Below, piece after piece: positions 1 through 8,406 of a DNA stretch of 64,000 bases (its first letter is position 1; each line of letters starts with the position of its first letter). The stretch is from Oceanobacillus sp. HTM 045 (GTDB lineage Bacteria; Pseudomonadota; Alphaproteobacteria; Rhodobacterales; Rhodobacteraceae). Below the pieces are notes generated by a model that saw only the letters and a list, made by a program, of their open reading frames with translations, had not been told where the DNA came from and searched no databases. The position numbers were made by a program, and so were the translations under genes. Where the stretch lies: contig WNWL01000001.1 in the NCBI GenBank assembly GCA_009733745.1, forward strand, positions 558,001 to 622,000, given 5' to 3'.

Positions 1-2
1 CG

Positions 3-818
3 GAATCGGTCGCCGCCGCCGCCGGGCTGGTGACCGAGGGAAAGACCTATTCGCTCGGCATCGTGGTCGACAGCTCCACCCCGGCCTTCGCGCCGCGCTC
101 GCTCTCGGTGGCGATCCTGCAGCCGAACCAGATCGAGACCGACGGGCTCGGCCCGACCGGCATGACCTACAACGACGACATCTTTATGGGCTGGCTCGGC
201 ATCGGCCCGCAGATCGACGGGCTGGGCCATATCGGCGTGAAGCACGTCTACTACAACGGCCTGATGGACAGGGACTTCGCCAAGGCGGACGGGCTGACCG
301 AACTCGGCATCGAGGGCATCCCGCCGATCGTCGCCCGCGGCGTGCTGCTCGACATGGCGAAGCATTTCGGCGTCGACCTCGTGGAGGAAGGCACACCCTA
401 CACGAAGGAGGACATCATCGCCGCCGCCGAGGCGCAGGGCGTCGAGATCCGCCGCGGCGACGTGGTGCTGTTCCATTCCGGCTGGCTGAACCTGCTCGAC
501 GGCGAGACGCCGGACCATGCCCGCTACGTCTCCTCCGAGCCGGGCCTCGGCCTCAGCGGAGCGGAGTACCTCGCCGAGATCGGCGTGGTTGCCGTGGGTG
601 CGGACACCTGGGGTCTCGAGGCGGTTCCCTTCCCGGAGGGCACCGGCGTCTTCGAGGTGCATCAGGTGTTGATCCCGATGAACGGCATCTACATCCTCGA
701 GAACATGGAGACGCGGGAACTGGTGGCTGACGGGGTGAACGAGTTCATGTTCGTGCTTGGCGCGGCGCGCGTGAAGGGCGCGGTGCAGATGATCATCAAC
801 CCGATCGCCATCCGGTGA
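3..818 (+). CDS. Cyclase family protein (kynurenine formamidase-like), 5' end missing
   Basis: The open frame runs in from the window edge, and the residues before the first possible start (GTG at 30) read on smoothly, so the true start is probably outside. The protein belongs to the metal-dependent cyclase/kynurenine formamidase-like family. It has the variant metal-site motif PQIDGLGHIG, a region ending RGVLLD, and a late stretch GADTWGLEAVPFPEG typical of the bacterial members that act on small cyclic amides or esters. The substrate cannot be told from sequence. No partner gene is visible; the next gene follows after about 60 bases on the same strand. Confidence 0.8.
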   Translation, partial: ESVAAAAGLVTEGKTYSLGIVVDSSTPAFAPRSLSVAILQPNQIETDGLGPTGMTYNDDIFMGWLGIGPQIDGLGHIGVKHVYYNGLMDRDFAKADGLTELGIEGIPPIVARGVLLDMAKHFGVDLVEEGTPYTKEDIIAAAEAQGVEIRRGDVVLFHSGWLNLLDGETPDHARYVSSEPGLGLSGAEYLAEIGVVAVGADTWGLEAVPFPEGTGVFEVHQVLIPMNGIYILENMETRELVADGVNEFMFVLGAARVKGAVQMIINPIAIR

Positions 819-876
819 TCCGGCCCGGCTCCGGTCAGTCGTGAGGTCTCTCCGGAGCCGGTTCCGCCGCGTGGCG

Positions 877-1671
877 ATGAGCCTGTCGACCCTGGCGGGC
901 CGGCCGCGCGGCTTCTTCTCGCCATATCGTTATGCCGCGACGGTGCGTGCGCCGTCGCCCTATCCCGAGCTGGAGGCCGTCTTCGCCGCCGCCGAGCCGC
1001 GGATGCGCGAGGTGGGGCAGAGCATCGCCGCGGGCGGCGCGGCGCTGGCCGCGCTCGACGGCCCGCCGCCCGTGCCGCGCTGGGGCCAGAGCTGGTTCCC
1101 GCGGCTGGACGGCGCCGCGGCGGCGGCGATGGTCTGGCGCCACAGGCCCGCGCGGATCGTGGAGGTCGGCTCGGGACATTCCACCCGGATGCTCGCCTGG
1201 GCAGCGCGCGAGAGGGGGCTGGAGACCACGATAACCTGCCTCGACCCCGAGCCGCGGGCGGACATCTCGCAGCTCGGCGTCACCCTGCACCGGCGCGTGC
1301 TCGCGGAGAGCGACGTGGCGCTCTTCGCAGCGCTGGAGCCGGGCGACATTGCCTTCTTCGACAGCTCCCACCTGCTCTGGCCCGGGTCGGACGTGGACAT
1401 GCTGCTCAACCGCATCCTGCCCGCGCTCAAGCCGGGCGTGGTGGTCCACGTCCACGACATCCTGCTGCCGGACCCGTACCCCGCCGAATGGGCGTGGCGG
1501 GGCTACACCGAGCAGAACGGTCTCTCCGGCTGGCTCTGCGGCGGGGCGGAGATCCTGTTCTCCAGCCACTACGCCCGCACCCGACTCGGCGCGGCGGACT
1601 GGCCGGGCGTCGCGGCGCTGCCGCTGCCGGACGGTGCGATGGAAACCAGCCTCTGGCTGAGGAAGCGCTAA
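877..1671 (+). CDS. Class I SAM-dependent methyltransferase-like protein
   Basis: A 264-residue protein with a Rossmann-type SAM-binding motif VEVGSGHST near residues 95-103, followed by an acidic strand end (CLDPEP) and the later motif VVHVHDILLPDPYP. This is the pattern of the Methyltransf_24-like group. The ATG at 877 was chosen; an in-frame GTG at 841 would add 12 residues. The last bases overlap the convergent GFA gene by four. The methyl acceptor is unknown, and no biosynthetic partner is adjacent. Confidence 0.65.
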   Translation: MSLSTLAGRPRGFFSPYRYAATVRAPSPYPELEAVFAAAEPRMREVGQSIAAGGAALAALDGPPPVPRWGQSWFPRLDGAAAAAMVWRHRPARIVEVGSGHSTRMLAWAARERGLETTITCLDPEPRADISQLGVTLHRRVLAESDVALFAALEPGDIAFFDSSHLLWPGSDVDMLLNRILPALKPGVVVHVHDILLPDPYPAEWAWRGYTEQNGLSGWLCGGAEILFSSHYARTRLGAADWPGVAALPLPDGAMETSLWLRKR

Positions 1672-2084
1672 CCCGGCATCGGTGGCATCGCGTCGAAGGT
1701 GGTGCAGCCCGCGCCCGCACGATCCCAGGGGGCCTTCTTCGCGTGGTATACGAAGAGACTGGCCTCGAAGGCGGAAGGGTCGTCCATCCCCCCTGCCGTG
1801 AAACCGCGCATCTCCGGCATCGACGAGTTCTCCGTCGCGACCGGGCTGCCGCAGCTGGCACAGCAATGGCGGGTGATGCGGTTGCCGCTGTCGGCAACGT
1901 GCTCGTAGGCCACCGTCTCGCCGACGATCTCCCACGAGCCCGGTGCCGCGACGATGATGCTGTTGTGCTCCGTTCCCGTCGCCCTGCGGCAGTTGTCGCA
2001 GGCGCAGAAGCCCGTGAAGACCGGCGCCCCGGCGAAGCGCCAGGTTACCGCGCCGCAGAGGCAGCGCCCGGTGGTCTCGGTCAT
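1668..2084 (-). CDS. GFA family (glutathione-dependent formaldehyde-activating enzyme-like) protein
   Basis: A 138-residue zinc-fold protein. It opens with CLCGAV, then has CACDNCRRATG, and near the end HCCASCGSPV; these are the paired cysteine motifs of the GFA/CENP-V zinc domain. Family members range from formaldehyde-glutathione adduct enzymes to proteins of unknown role, so the activity is not assigned. The start is fixed by GGAG seven bases before the ATG at 2084; longer in-frame starts lack such a site. The gene is divergent from the TrmJ-like gene, with a strong inverted repeat between them. Confidence 0.8.
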   Translation of the reverse strand: MTETTGRCLCGAVTWRFAGAPVFTGFCACDNCRRATGTEHNSIIVAAPGSWEIVGETVAYEHVADSGNRITRHCCASCGSPVATENSSMPEMRGFTAGGMDDPSAFEASLFVYHAKKAPWDRAGAGCTTFDAMPPMPG

Positions 2085-2114
2085 GAATCTACTCCTTCGG
2101 AATGTTGCGATTCG

Positions 2115-2132
2115 ATTAACCAGATGGTTAAT
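2115..2132. promoter_or_regulatory. Inverted repeat ATTAACC-N4-GGTTAAT, likely operator
   Basis: Perfect 7-base arms (ATTAACC and GGTTAAT) separated by AGAT, lying between the GFA gene and the TrmJ-like gene. The short spacer and A+T-rich arms in a G+C-rich region look like the binding site of a dimeric repressor. No regulator gene is adjacent, so the protein that binds would act from elsewhere. The site is 31 bases upstream of the GFA start and about 90 upstream of the methyltransferase start, so the GFA gene is the likelier target. Confidence 0.5.
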
Positions 2133-2220
2133 AAAAACCATGACGAACCGCAAGGCCCTTGCTGTCCCGCGCCTCGCAAATTATGGCCCGGCGGCAGGAT
2201 GCGCGGGTGAAGGGATCGAA

Positions 2221-3003
2221 ATGTCGGGCAGCAATCTCGGGGCGGAGGCCGACTGGTCGCCGGACGGGCCGTTCTCGATCCTCGTCCAGCCGCAGATGGG
2301 CGAGAACATCGGCGCGGCGGCGCGGGCGCTCTGGAACTTCGGCCTGCGCCGGATGCGGCTGGTGGACCCGCGCGACGGCTGGCCCAACCCCAAGGCCGTG
2401 GCGATGGCCTCCGGGGCAGGGGGCCTGCTCGGCGAGGCGCAGGTCTTCGGGGACACCGCCGCGGCGGTCGCCGACCTGCATCACGTCTATGCCACCACGG
2501 CCCGCCCGCGCGAGATGACCAAGACGGTGTTGACCCCCGAGGCCGCCATGCGCGACGCCCGGGCCCGGATCGCGGCGGGCGAGCGGGTCGGCATCCTCTA
2601 CGGCCGCGAGCGGACGGGGCTGGAGAATGCCGACGTGGTGCGCGCCAACACCATCGTCACCGTGCCGGTCAACCCGGCCTTCGGCTCGCTGAACCTCGCC
2701 CAGTGCGTGCTGCTCATGAGCTACGAGTGGCGGCGTCAGGGCGACGAGACGCCGCCCGAGGAACTGGTGACCGGCAAAGCCCGCCCTGCCACCTCGGACG
2801 AGGTGGACCGGATGCTCGGGCGCCTGGTTGACGAACTGGACGCGGCGCATTTCTTCTGGCCGGAGGAAAAGGCTCCGTCGATGCAGGCCAACCTCCGCAA
2901 CCTTTTCCGCCGCGCGCCGCTCACCGACCAGGACGTGCGCACGCTCCACGGCGTGATCCGGGCGCTGTCGGAGAAGCGCCGCCGCGGCGAGCCCGGCACC
3001 TGA
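2221..3003 (+). CDS. trmJ: SPOUT family RNA methyltransferase, TrmJ type
   Basis: A 260-residue TrmH/TrmJ-family protein. TrmJ 2'-O-methylates position 32 of certain tRNAs using SAM. Seen here are the early PQMGENIGAAARALWNFG block (residues 24-41), the knot motif ILYGRERTGLENADVV (125-140) and the final knot strand NPAFGSLNLAQ (151-161), in the order expected for the SPOUT knot. The C-terminal tail (to residue 260) fits TrmJ length. ATG 2221 was chosen because homology begins just after it; the open frame extends further upstream without homology. Target position is inferred from family. Confidence 0.85.
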   Translation: MSGSNLGAEADWSPDGPFSILVQPQMGENIGAAARALWNFGLRRMRLVDPRDGWPNPKAVAMASGAGGLLGEAQVFGDTAAAVADLHHVYATTARPREMTKTVLTPEAAMRDARARIAAGERVGILYGRERTGLENADVVRANTIVTVPVNPAFGSLNLAQCVLLMSYEWRRQGDETPPEELVTGKARPATSDEVDRMLGRLVDELDAAHFFWPEEKAPSMQANLRNLFRRAPLTDQDVRTLHGVIRALSEKRRRGEPGT

Positions 3004-3071
3004 GGCAGCGCGCCGCTTGCGGCTCCCGGCAGGCAGGGCTAGATCACCGGCGAAGCCAACGGGGTGCAGCG

Positions 3072-4211
3072 ATGAGCCAGCGATCCATCTTCGAGGAGGT
3101 CTCCGGACCGAAAACCGCCAGCGCGCCGCAGGCGCCGGGCGGGCGCGACGCGGCGAAACGGTCGTCGCGGCGCGCGATCCGGATCTGGCTCCTGATCCTC
3201 GCGCATCTCGTCGCGGTGATGGTGCTGGTCGGCGGGATGACCCGGCTGACCGACTCCGGCCTCTCGATCACCGAGTGGGCCCCGGTGATGGGCGCACTGC
3301 CGCCGATGTCGGATGCCGACTGGCAGGAGGCCTTCGCCGCCTACAAGACCACCACCGAGTTCCAGGAACAGAACAACTGGATGACGCTGGAGGACTTCAA
3401 GCCGATCTTCTGGTGGGAATGGGGGCACCGCTTCCTCGGCCGGATCATCGGGCTGGTCTGGGCGGTGGGTTTTTTCTGGTTCCTGGCGCGCAGGATGATC
3501 CCCACCGGGTGGACGGTGCGGCTGCTGGTGCCGGGCGTGCTCGGCGGGCTGCAGGGGGCGATCGGCTGGTGGATGGTCTCCTCCGGCCTCACCGGGCGGC
3601 TCGACGTGGCCTCCTACCGGCTGGCGGTGCATCTTGGCCTCGCCTTCGCGATCTTCGCGCTGCTGCTCTGGCTCGCTTTCCGGATCAGGCCGGCCGAGTC
3701 GGAGATCCTTCAGGCGCGCCGCCGGCGCGAGCCGGGGATGCTCGGCGTCTCCTCCGTCGTGATCGGCGCGGCCTTCCTGCAGATCCTCGTCGGCGCGCTG
3801 GTGGCGGGCATCGACGCCGGGCGCGGCTTCCCGACATGGCCGAACATGACGCCGGACAGCTTCTTGCCGCCGGAGATGTTCGCGCTCACGCCGCTCTGGA
3901 CCAACTTCTTCGAGAACGCGGGGCTGGTGCAGTTCGTCCACCGGATGCTCGGATATCTCGTGCTCGCGCTCGCAATTGTGCTCTGGATGCGCGGGCGGCG
4001 CTCGGCGATGGGCCGGGTGCGGGTGCTTTCCGCCTGGGTGCCGGTGGCGATGCTGGGGCAGGTGCTGCTCGGGATCGTCACGGTGGTCCACGCCGCGCCG
4101 CTCGGCTGGGCGCTGGCGCACCAGGCGGGCGCACTGGTCGTGGTCGGCGTGCTGATGCGGCAGCGGTTCGAACTGGCCTATCCCGCGGAGCAGAAGATCG
4201 CGCGGGGCTGA
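3072..4211 (+). CDS. ctaA: Heme A synthase, COX15/CtaA family
   Basis: Converts heme O to heme A for aa3-type cytochrome oxidase, acting in the inner membrane. The 379-residue length and multiple hydrophobic segments fit the family. Conserved histidines expected to bind the hemes are visible: WEWGHRFLGR (His119), LAVHLGL (His187), FVHRMLGYL and VVHAAPLGWALAHQAG near the C-terminus. The long N-terminal tail and the motif MTRLTDSGLSITEW are typical of the alphaproteobacterial type 2 enzyme. It is not next to cytochrome oxidase genes in this window. Confidence 0.95.
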   Translation: MSQRSIFEEVSGPKTASAPQAPGGRDAAKRSSRRAIRIWLLILAHLVAVMVLVGGMTRLTDSGLSITEWAPVMGALPPMSDADWQEAFAAYKTTTEFQEQNNWMTLEDFKPIFWWEWGHRFLGRIIGLVWAVGFFWFLARRMIPTGWTVRLLVPGVLGGLQGAIGWWMVSSGLTGRLDVASYRLAVHLGLAFAIFALLLWLAFRIRPAESEILQARRRREPGMLGVSSVVIGAAFLQILVGALVAGIDAGRGFPTWPNMTPDSFLPPEMFALTPLWTNFFENAGLVQFVHRMLGYLVLALAIVLWMRGRRSAMGRVRVLSAWVPVAMLGQVLLGIVTVVHAAPLGWALAHQAGALVVVGVLMRQRFELAYPAEQKIARG

Positions 4212-4229
4212 CCGGTCCCCCGGCCGGGC

Positions 4230-4988
4230 CTACCCCTCGGGCAGCGGCGCGCCGCTGAAGAGCGGCGCGAGATCGGGCCGCAGGTAGGGCTGCAGCACCT
4301 GCTGCGGCACGATGATCTCCGCGCCGCCGAGCACGTAGGGGGCGACCGAGTAGCGGTCGTACTGGTAGGCCAGACCGCCGATCTTGCCGGGCTCGGTGGA
4401 GGGGATCAGCACGAAGTTCGAGAGAGTCGCGGCGTCGGGCTCCGTTACGGCCTCGATGTCGCCGACCCAGGTCGGGTCGATCTGGTTGTCCCAGACCTGT
4501 GCCGCGATGGCCGAACGGAGATATTCCGAGAGGAACTCCAGCCCGTCGCGCATCCGTCGCCCGTCGCCGAGGATTCCCTCGATGCCGACCACCGTGCGCC
4601 GCGAGATGTCCCAGACGATCGGCTCGGACCATTCGTTGCCATGCGCGCCGCCGGTATAGGCGTAACCCTGCCGCAGCAGCGAGACGAAGCGCCCGTTCGA
4701 GAACTTCACCTCGTCGGTGATGATCACCTCGTAGGGCTGGAAGGCGTATCCCGCCGTGTTCGCGGCCGAGGCTTCGCTCTTCGCCAGTTCGAGAAGTTCC
4801 TCGATCAGCTTCTGCGCCGAGCTCCGCAGGCGCCGGTCCAGCGCGGGGAAGGCGCTCAGGTCGGGGCTGAATTCCGCGGTGCCGTAGAAGATGGGCTCGT
4901 CGAATACGAGACGGTTCGCCGACTGCGACAGCACCGGCGTGACCGAAGCGAGTAGTCCTAGCAGGACCCAGGCCGCGCCCGCCTTCAC
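4230..4988 (-). CDS. DUF3298/RsiV-like exported protein
   Basis: A 252-residue protein with an N-terminal hydrophobic signal segment ending near the SQS of VTPVLSQS. The motif GYAYTGGAHGNE and the later EPIVWDI are characteristic of the DUF4163/DUF3298 fold, known from RsiV-type lysozyme-binding proteins; here there is no sigma factor partner. The start is set by a strong ribosome site (AAGGAGG) just ahead of GTG at 4988; a longer frame upstream is unsupported. Likely a periplasmic protein of unknown role. It converges on ctaA with an 18-base gap. Confidence 0.7.
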   Translation of the reverse strand: MKAGAAWVLLGLLASVTPVLSQSANRLVFDEPIFYGTAEFSPDLSAFPALDRRLRSSAQKLIEELLELAKSEASAANTAGYAFQPYEVIITDEVKFSNGRFVSLLRQGYAYTGGAHGNEWSEPIVWDISRRTVVGIEGILGDGRRMRDGLEFLSEYLRSAIAAQVWDNQIDPTWVGDIEAVTEPDAATLSNFVLIPSTEPGKIGGLAYQYDRYSVAPYVLGGAEIIVPQQVLQPYLRPDLAPLFSGAPLPEG

Positions 4989-5062
4989 ACTCCCTCCTTG
5001 CAAACGGCGCCCACGCGCATTCAATTACCCGCCGCGAGCGGGTCGGACAAGGGCAGCGACGG

Positions 5063-5497
5063 ATGGACGGGCAAAACAGGGTGCAGATGGGCGCCCGTGA
5101 GGTGACGGATTTCCTGCGTGAGGTGTTCCCCCTTGCAATGGACCAGATGGAAATCGAGGCGGTCGAACCGATGTTCGCGCGGGTCCGCCTCAAGGTGAAC
5201 GATACGCACATCCGCCCGGGTGGCACCGTCTCCGGCCCGGCGATGTTCCTGATCGCGGACTGCGCCTTCTACGTCGCCACCCTCGCCATGATCGGGCGCC
5301 AGGCGCTGACCGTGACCACCAACCTGTCGATCAACTTCATGCGCAAGCCGGCGCAGGGCGACGTCATCGCCGAAGCGCGGATCCTCAAGCTCGGGCGCAC
5401 GCTCTCGGTCGGCGATGCGACGCTCTACTCGGTCGGCGATGATCGTCCGGTTGCTCATGCGTCGGTGACCTACTCGATCCCGCCCCGCGGCGCCTGA
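5063..5497 (+). CDS. PaaI-type hotdog thioesterase
   Basis: A 144-residue single hotdog-domain protein. The segment RPGGTVSGPAMFLIADCAFYVA matches the long-helix region of PaaI/YbgC-type acyl-CoA thioesterases, with the acidic residue in IADCA at the active-site position and a final strand VAHASVTYS. The substrate (an acyl- or aryl-CoA) is not predictable. An in-frame ATG at 5087 is a possible alternative start. The stop codon overlaps an FNR-like box that belongs to the next gene. Confidence 0.8.
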   Translation: MDGQNRVQMGAREVTDFLREVFPLAMDQMEIEAVEPMFARVRLKVNDTHIRPGGTVSGPAMFLIADCAFYVATLAMIGRQALTVTTNLSINFMRKPAQGDVIAEARILKLGRTLSVGDATLYSVGDDRPVAHASVTYSIPPRGA

Positions 5498-5507
5498 TCC
5501 AGATCAA
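5494..5507. promoter_or_regulatory. FNR/FnrL-type box upstream of the tandem Usp gene
   Basis: CTGATCCAGATCAA differs from the FNR consensus TTGAT-N4-ATCAA at only the first base. It sits 57 bases upstream of the universal stress protein start, a suitable distance for activation under low oxygen. The site overlaps the stop codon of the preceding thioesterase gene. Control of usp genes by FNR-family regulators is known in other bacteria; direct binding here is inference. Confidence 0.6.
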
Positions 5508-5563
5508 GGCACGAAAGGGCCCCTGGTGGGAAGCTGTCTCGCAGCCCACCGGAGGAACAAGTC

Positions 5564-6388
5564 ATGCCGATAAAGAACATCCTCGTCACCTATAATGGCA
5601 CCGAGTCCGCGGATACGGCGCTGGCATACGCGCTTCGCCTCGCCGCCGCCAACGACGCACACCTGACCGGCGTGCTCAGCCACAGCGTCGATTACGCGAC
5701 CGCATCGCTCGGGCCCTACGCGACCGCCGAACTGCTCCAGATCATCGAGAAGAACGAATCCCAGGTCCGCGAGGAGATCGCCGGCAAGTTCGTCAAGGGC
5801 ACGAGCGGCGCGGGCCGCGACGCGAAGGTCCACTGGCTCGACGTGCGCGGCAGCACCGACAACGCGGTGATGGAGATCGCACGCACTTTTGACGTCGTGA
5901 TCATGGGCCAGGACATGACCGAAGGCGTCGAGGCGCATTACGCGACCCACCCCGACACGGTCGCACGCGACTGCGCCCGCCCGGTGATCGTGGTTCCGAA
6001 GGGCTATGCCCCGGAAGCGCTGGTGCACCGCGCCGTCGTCGCGTGGGACGGACGCAACGCCGCTGCCCGCGCCGTGGCCGCGGCACTGCCTATGATGGAG
6101 GACATGGAGCACGTCACCGTGCTGACCGTGGACACGCCCGAGGAGGGCCAGCACTCCGCGCACGCGATGGTCACGCATCTCGCCCGCCACGGGATCATGA
6201 CCGAGCATACCGACATCCCCGCCAAGCGCGGCGTCGGGCAGACGATCGTCAACTACTGCGCCGAGCGCGGCGTCGGATTGCTCGTGATGGGCGCCTACGA
6301 GCACTCGAAGATGGCCGAGGACCTGTTCGGCGGCACGACCAACCGGGTGCTCCGCAACAGCAAGGTGCCGGTGCTGATGACGCACTGA
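5564..6388 (+). CDS. Universal stress protein, two Usp domains in tandem
   Basis: A 274-residue protein made of two Usp folds (about 1-145 and 150-274). Each starts with a typical strand (KNILVTYNG; ALVHRAVVAWDG) and ends with a strand before the fold closure (ARPVIVVP; SKVPVLMTH). The second half carries MGAYEHSKMAEDLFGG, the family's C-terminal loop. GGAGG lies eight bases before the ATG. The FNR-like box upstream suggests induction at low oxygen. Role in stress survival is by family only. Confidence 0.9.
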   Translation: MPIKNILVTYNGTESADTALAYALRLAAANDAHLTGVLSHSVDYATASLGPYATAELLQIIEKNESQVREEIAGKFVKGTSGAGRDAKVHWLDVRGSTDNAVMEIARTFDVVIMGQDMTEGVEAHYATHPDTVARDCARPVIVVPKGYAPEALVHRAVVAWDGRNAAARAVAAALPMMEDMEHVTVLTVDTPEEGQHSAHAMVTHLARHGIMTEHTDIPAKRGVGQTIVNYCAERGVGLLVMGAYEHSKMAEDLFGGTTNRVLRNSKVPVLMTH

Positions 6389-6435
6389 CCCCTCCCAGGA
6401 TGCGGCGGCCGGGCACCTGCTGCCCCCGGCCCGCC

Positions 6436-6472
6436 ATGCCCGCGCCTTGAAGCCGACCCGGGGCGCGGGCAT
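6436..6472 (+). terminator. Long-stem inverted repeat after the usp gene
   Basis: ATGCCCGCGCC (6436-6446) pairs perfectly with GGCGCGGGCAT (6462-6472) across a 15-base loop. It lies between the usp stop and the next start, with no T run after it, so it could end usp transcription or only form a structured leader for the next gene, whose ATG is 10 bases downstream. Confidence 0.35.
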
Positions 6473-6481
6473 CGTCACGCG

Positions 6482-7216
6482 ATGCGGCGTGTGACGGGCA
6501 TTGCGAAGTGGATGCTGCGGGGGATCTGGGGCCTGACCCTGTTCTTCCTCGGGCTCGCCGTGGCGACAATCGCGCCCGGCGACTCAAGCCTTTACCCGCC
6601 CGGTCCGGGGGCGGATGGCGCCGTTCGCGTCGTCGTCGTCGATCACGGCTACCATACCGGGCTGGTGCTGCCGCAGGGCGCGGTCCGCGCGGCGGCGGCG
6701 GAGATCCGCACCGATGCGCCCGGCCTCGCAGCGCGCCTCGACTGGCTGACCGCCATCCACCCGCGCGCCGAATGGCTGGAGATCGGCTGGGGCGATGCCG
6801 ACTTCTACCAGGGCACGCCCGGCATCGCCGACATCGACCCCGCCGTGGCCCTGCGCGCGGTCTTCCTGCCGACCCCGTCCGCCGTGCAGGTCGTGCCCGG
6901 CTGGGGCCTGCCCGAACTGGCCTTCCCCCATTCCGGCACCGAGGTGCTCGTCCTTTCGGGGGAGGGGTTCCGCCGCCTCGCGCTGCGCCTCGCCGAGACG
7001 CTGGAGCCGGTCGGGCCGGACGGCGGGCCGGAGATGCTCGGCCTCTCGCTCTACGGCTCCGGCGCCTTCTACCCGGCGGTGCCGCCCTACCACGCGCTCC
7101 GGACCTGCAACCACTGGACCTCGTCGCTCCTCCGCGCGGCCGGGGTGCCGTCGAGCTGGTTTCTCTCCACCACGAGCCATGGCCTGATGGCAGAATTGCG
7201 CCTCCGCGCCGGGTGA
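6482..7216 (+). CDS. TIGR02117/DUF2459 family membrane-anchored protein
   Basis: A 244-residue protein with one N-terminal transmembrane segment (about residues 13-30), followed by a periplasmic domain beginning VVVVDHGYHTGLVLP. It has WLEIGWGDADFYQG in the middle and a C-terminal TCNHWTSSLLRAAGVP with conserved Cys, Asn and His. These match the DUF2459 (TIGR02117) family, whose function is unknown. The His and Cys placement resembles papain-like hydrolase folds, but that is inference. It is not clearly co-transcribed with a neighbour. Confidence 0.75.
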   Translation: MRRVTGIAKWMLRGIWGLTLFFLGLAVATIAPGDSSLYPPGPGADGAVRVVVVDHGYHTGLVLPQGAVRAAAAEIRTDAPGLAARLDWLTAIHPRAEWLEIGWGDADFYQGTPGIADIDPAVALRAVFLPTPSAVQVVPGWGLPELAFPHSGTEVLVLSGEGFRRLALRLAETLEPVGPDGGPEMLGLSLYGSGAFYPAVPPYHALRTCNHWTSSLLRAAGVPSSWFLSTTSHGLMAELRLRAG

Positions 7217-7219
7217 TTT

Positions 7220-7241
7220 GTGGGGTATCCAGATACCCCAC
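7220..7241. promoter_or_regulatory. 22-base perfect palindrome upstream of the rplM promoter
   Basis: GTGGGGTATC and GATACCCCAC form perfect 10-base arms around two bases (CA), starting three bases after the DUF2459 stop codon. A third half-like AGGGGTAC follows at 7246-7253. A two-base spacer is too tight for an RNA hairpin loop and there is no T run, so an operator is more likely than a terminator. It lies 46 bases upstream of the -35 box assigned to rplM. The binding protein is unknown. Confidence 0.45.
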
Positions 7242-7286
7242 TGCTAGGGGTACTGTTTTGAAAGCGGAATTTCGGCACCATGCCGC

Positions 7287-7314
7287 TTGACACGGTCGCG
7301 CGGATGCTTACAAC
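7287..7314 (+). promoter_or_regulatory. Sigma-70-type promoter for rplM-rpsI
   Basis: An exact -35 TTGACA (7287-7292) is followed after 16 bases by TACAAC (7309-7314). Transcription would begin near 7321, giving a leader of about 75 bases before rplM. It is the best match to a housekeeping promoter in this intergenic region. Confidence 0.55.
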
Positions 7315-7395
7315 CCACGCCACCGGCGCGGACGATTCCGCGCCTGTCGTATTTTCATGGCTGCCCTTCGGGCGCCCAACGGACGGACGGACAAG

Positions 7396-7875
7396 ATGCC
7401 AACCTACTCCGCCAAAACCTATTCGGCCAAACCGGCCGATATCGACAAGAAGTGGGTGATCATCGACGCCGAGGGTGTCGTGCTCGGCCGCCTCGCCTCG
7501 ATCATCGCCATGCGCCTCCGGGGCAAGCACAAGGCCACCTTCACGCCGCACATGGACATGGGCGACAACGTGATCGTGATCAACGCCGACAAGGTGCAGC
7601 TCACCGGCCGCAAGCGCGCCGACAAGACCTACTACTGGCACACCGGCTACCCGGGCGGCATCAAGAGCCGCACCGCCGGCCAGCTGCTGGAGGGCAAGTT
7701 CCCCGAGCGCGTGCTGACCAAGGCCGTGCAGCGGATGATGCCGGGCGGCCCGCTGACCCGCAAGCAGCTCACCAACCTGCGCGTCTACGCCGGGGCGGAG
7801 CACCCGCACGAGGCCCAGCAGCCCGAGGTGCTCGACGTCAAGGCGATGAATTCCAAGAACACCAGGAGCGCCTGA
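7396..7875 (+). CDS. rplM: 50S ribosomal protein L13
   Basis: A 159-residue L13, an early-assembly protein of the large ribosomal subunit. The segments [43 protein letters not shown] and the signature region [29 protein letters not shown] are all present and in order. ATG 7396 gives the usual alphaproteobacterial N-terminus ([13 protein letters not shown]). It is followed two bases later by rpsI, the standard pairing. Confidence 0.98.
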   Translation: MPTYSAKTYSAKPADIDKKWVIIDAEGVVLGRLASIIAMRLRGKHKATFTPHMDMGDNVIVINADKVQLTGRKRADKTYYWHTGYPGGIKSRTAGQLLEGKFPERVLTKAVQRMMPGGPLTRKQLTNLRVYAGAEHPHEAQQPEVLDVKAMNSKNTRSA

Positions 7876-7877
7876 GC

Positions 7878-8375
7878 ATGGCTGACGAGATCAAATCCCT
7901 CGAGGACCTCCAGGCCGCCGTCGGCGGCGCCGACGACGCGGTCGTCTCGGCCGGCGTGACCGCTCCGCGCGAGCCGGTCCGCGACGAGCTCGGCCGGTCC
8001 TACGCCACCGGCAAGCGCAAGGACGCGGTCGCCCGCGTCTGGGTCAAGCCCGGCTCCGGCAAGGTGACCGTGAACGGCAAGGAGATGAACGCCTATTTCG
8101 CACGCCCCGTGCTGCAGATGGTGATCGCCCAGCCCTTCACCGTCGCGAACGTCTCGGGCCAGTTCGACGTGATGGCCACCGTCAAGGGCGGCGGCCTGTC
8201 TGGCCAGGCCGGCGCGGTGAAGCACGGCATCTCCAAGGCGCTGAGCCTCTACGATCCCGAGCTGCGCCCCGCGCTGAAGGCCGCCGGCTTCCTCACCCGC
8301 GACAGCCGCACGGTCGAGCGCAAGAAGTACGGCAAGCGCAAGGCGCGCCGGAGCTTCCAGTTCTCCAAGCGCTGA
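7878..8375 (+). CDS. rpsI: 30S ribosomal protein S9
   Basis: A 165-residue S9 with the alphaproteobacterial acidic N-terminal extension (about 40 residues), then the conserved [13 protein letters not shown], the signature [19 protein letters not shown], and the C-terminal tail [11 protein letters not shown] that reaches the ribosomal P site. It starts two bases after the rplM stop, with AGGAG inside the end of rplM. A strong hairpin terminator follows 31 bases downstream. Confidence 0.98.
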   Translation: MADEIKSLEDLQAAVGGADDAVVSAGVTAPREPVRDELGRSYATGKRKDAVARVWVKPGSGKVTVNGKEMNAYFARPVLQMVIAQPFTVANVSGQFDVMATVKGGGLSGQAGAVKHGISKALSLYDPELRPALKAAGFLTRDSRTVERKKYGKRKARRSFQFSKR

Positions 8376-8406
8376 CGCGCGGGAACGACCGGACCGAAGG
8401 GACAGG

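Noticed and set aside
3017-4258. Long plus-strand frame overlapping the heme A synthase gene
   Set aside because: It is Arg/Ala/Gly-rich, out of frame with ctaA and shows no motif; a typical G+C-driven shadow.
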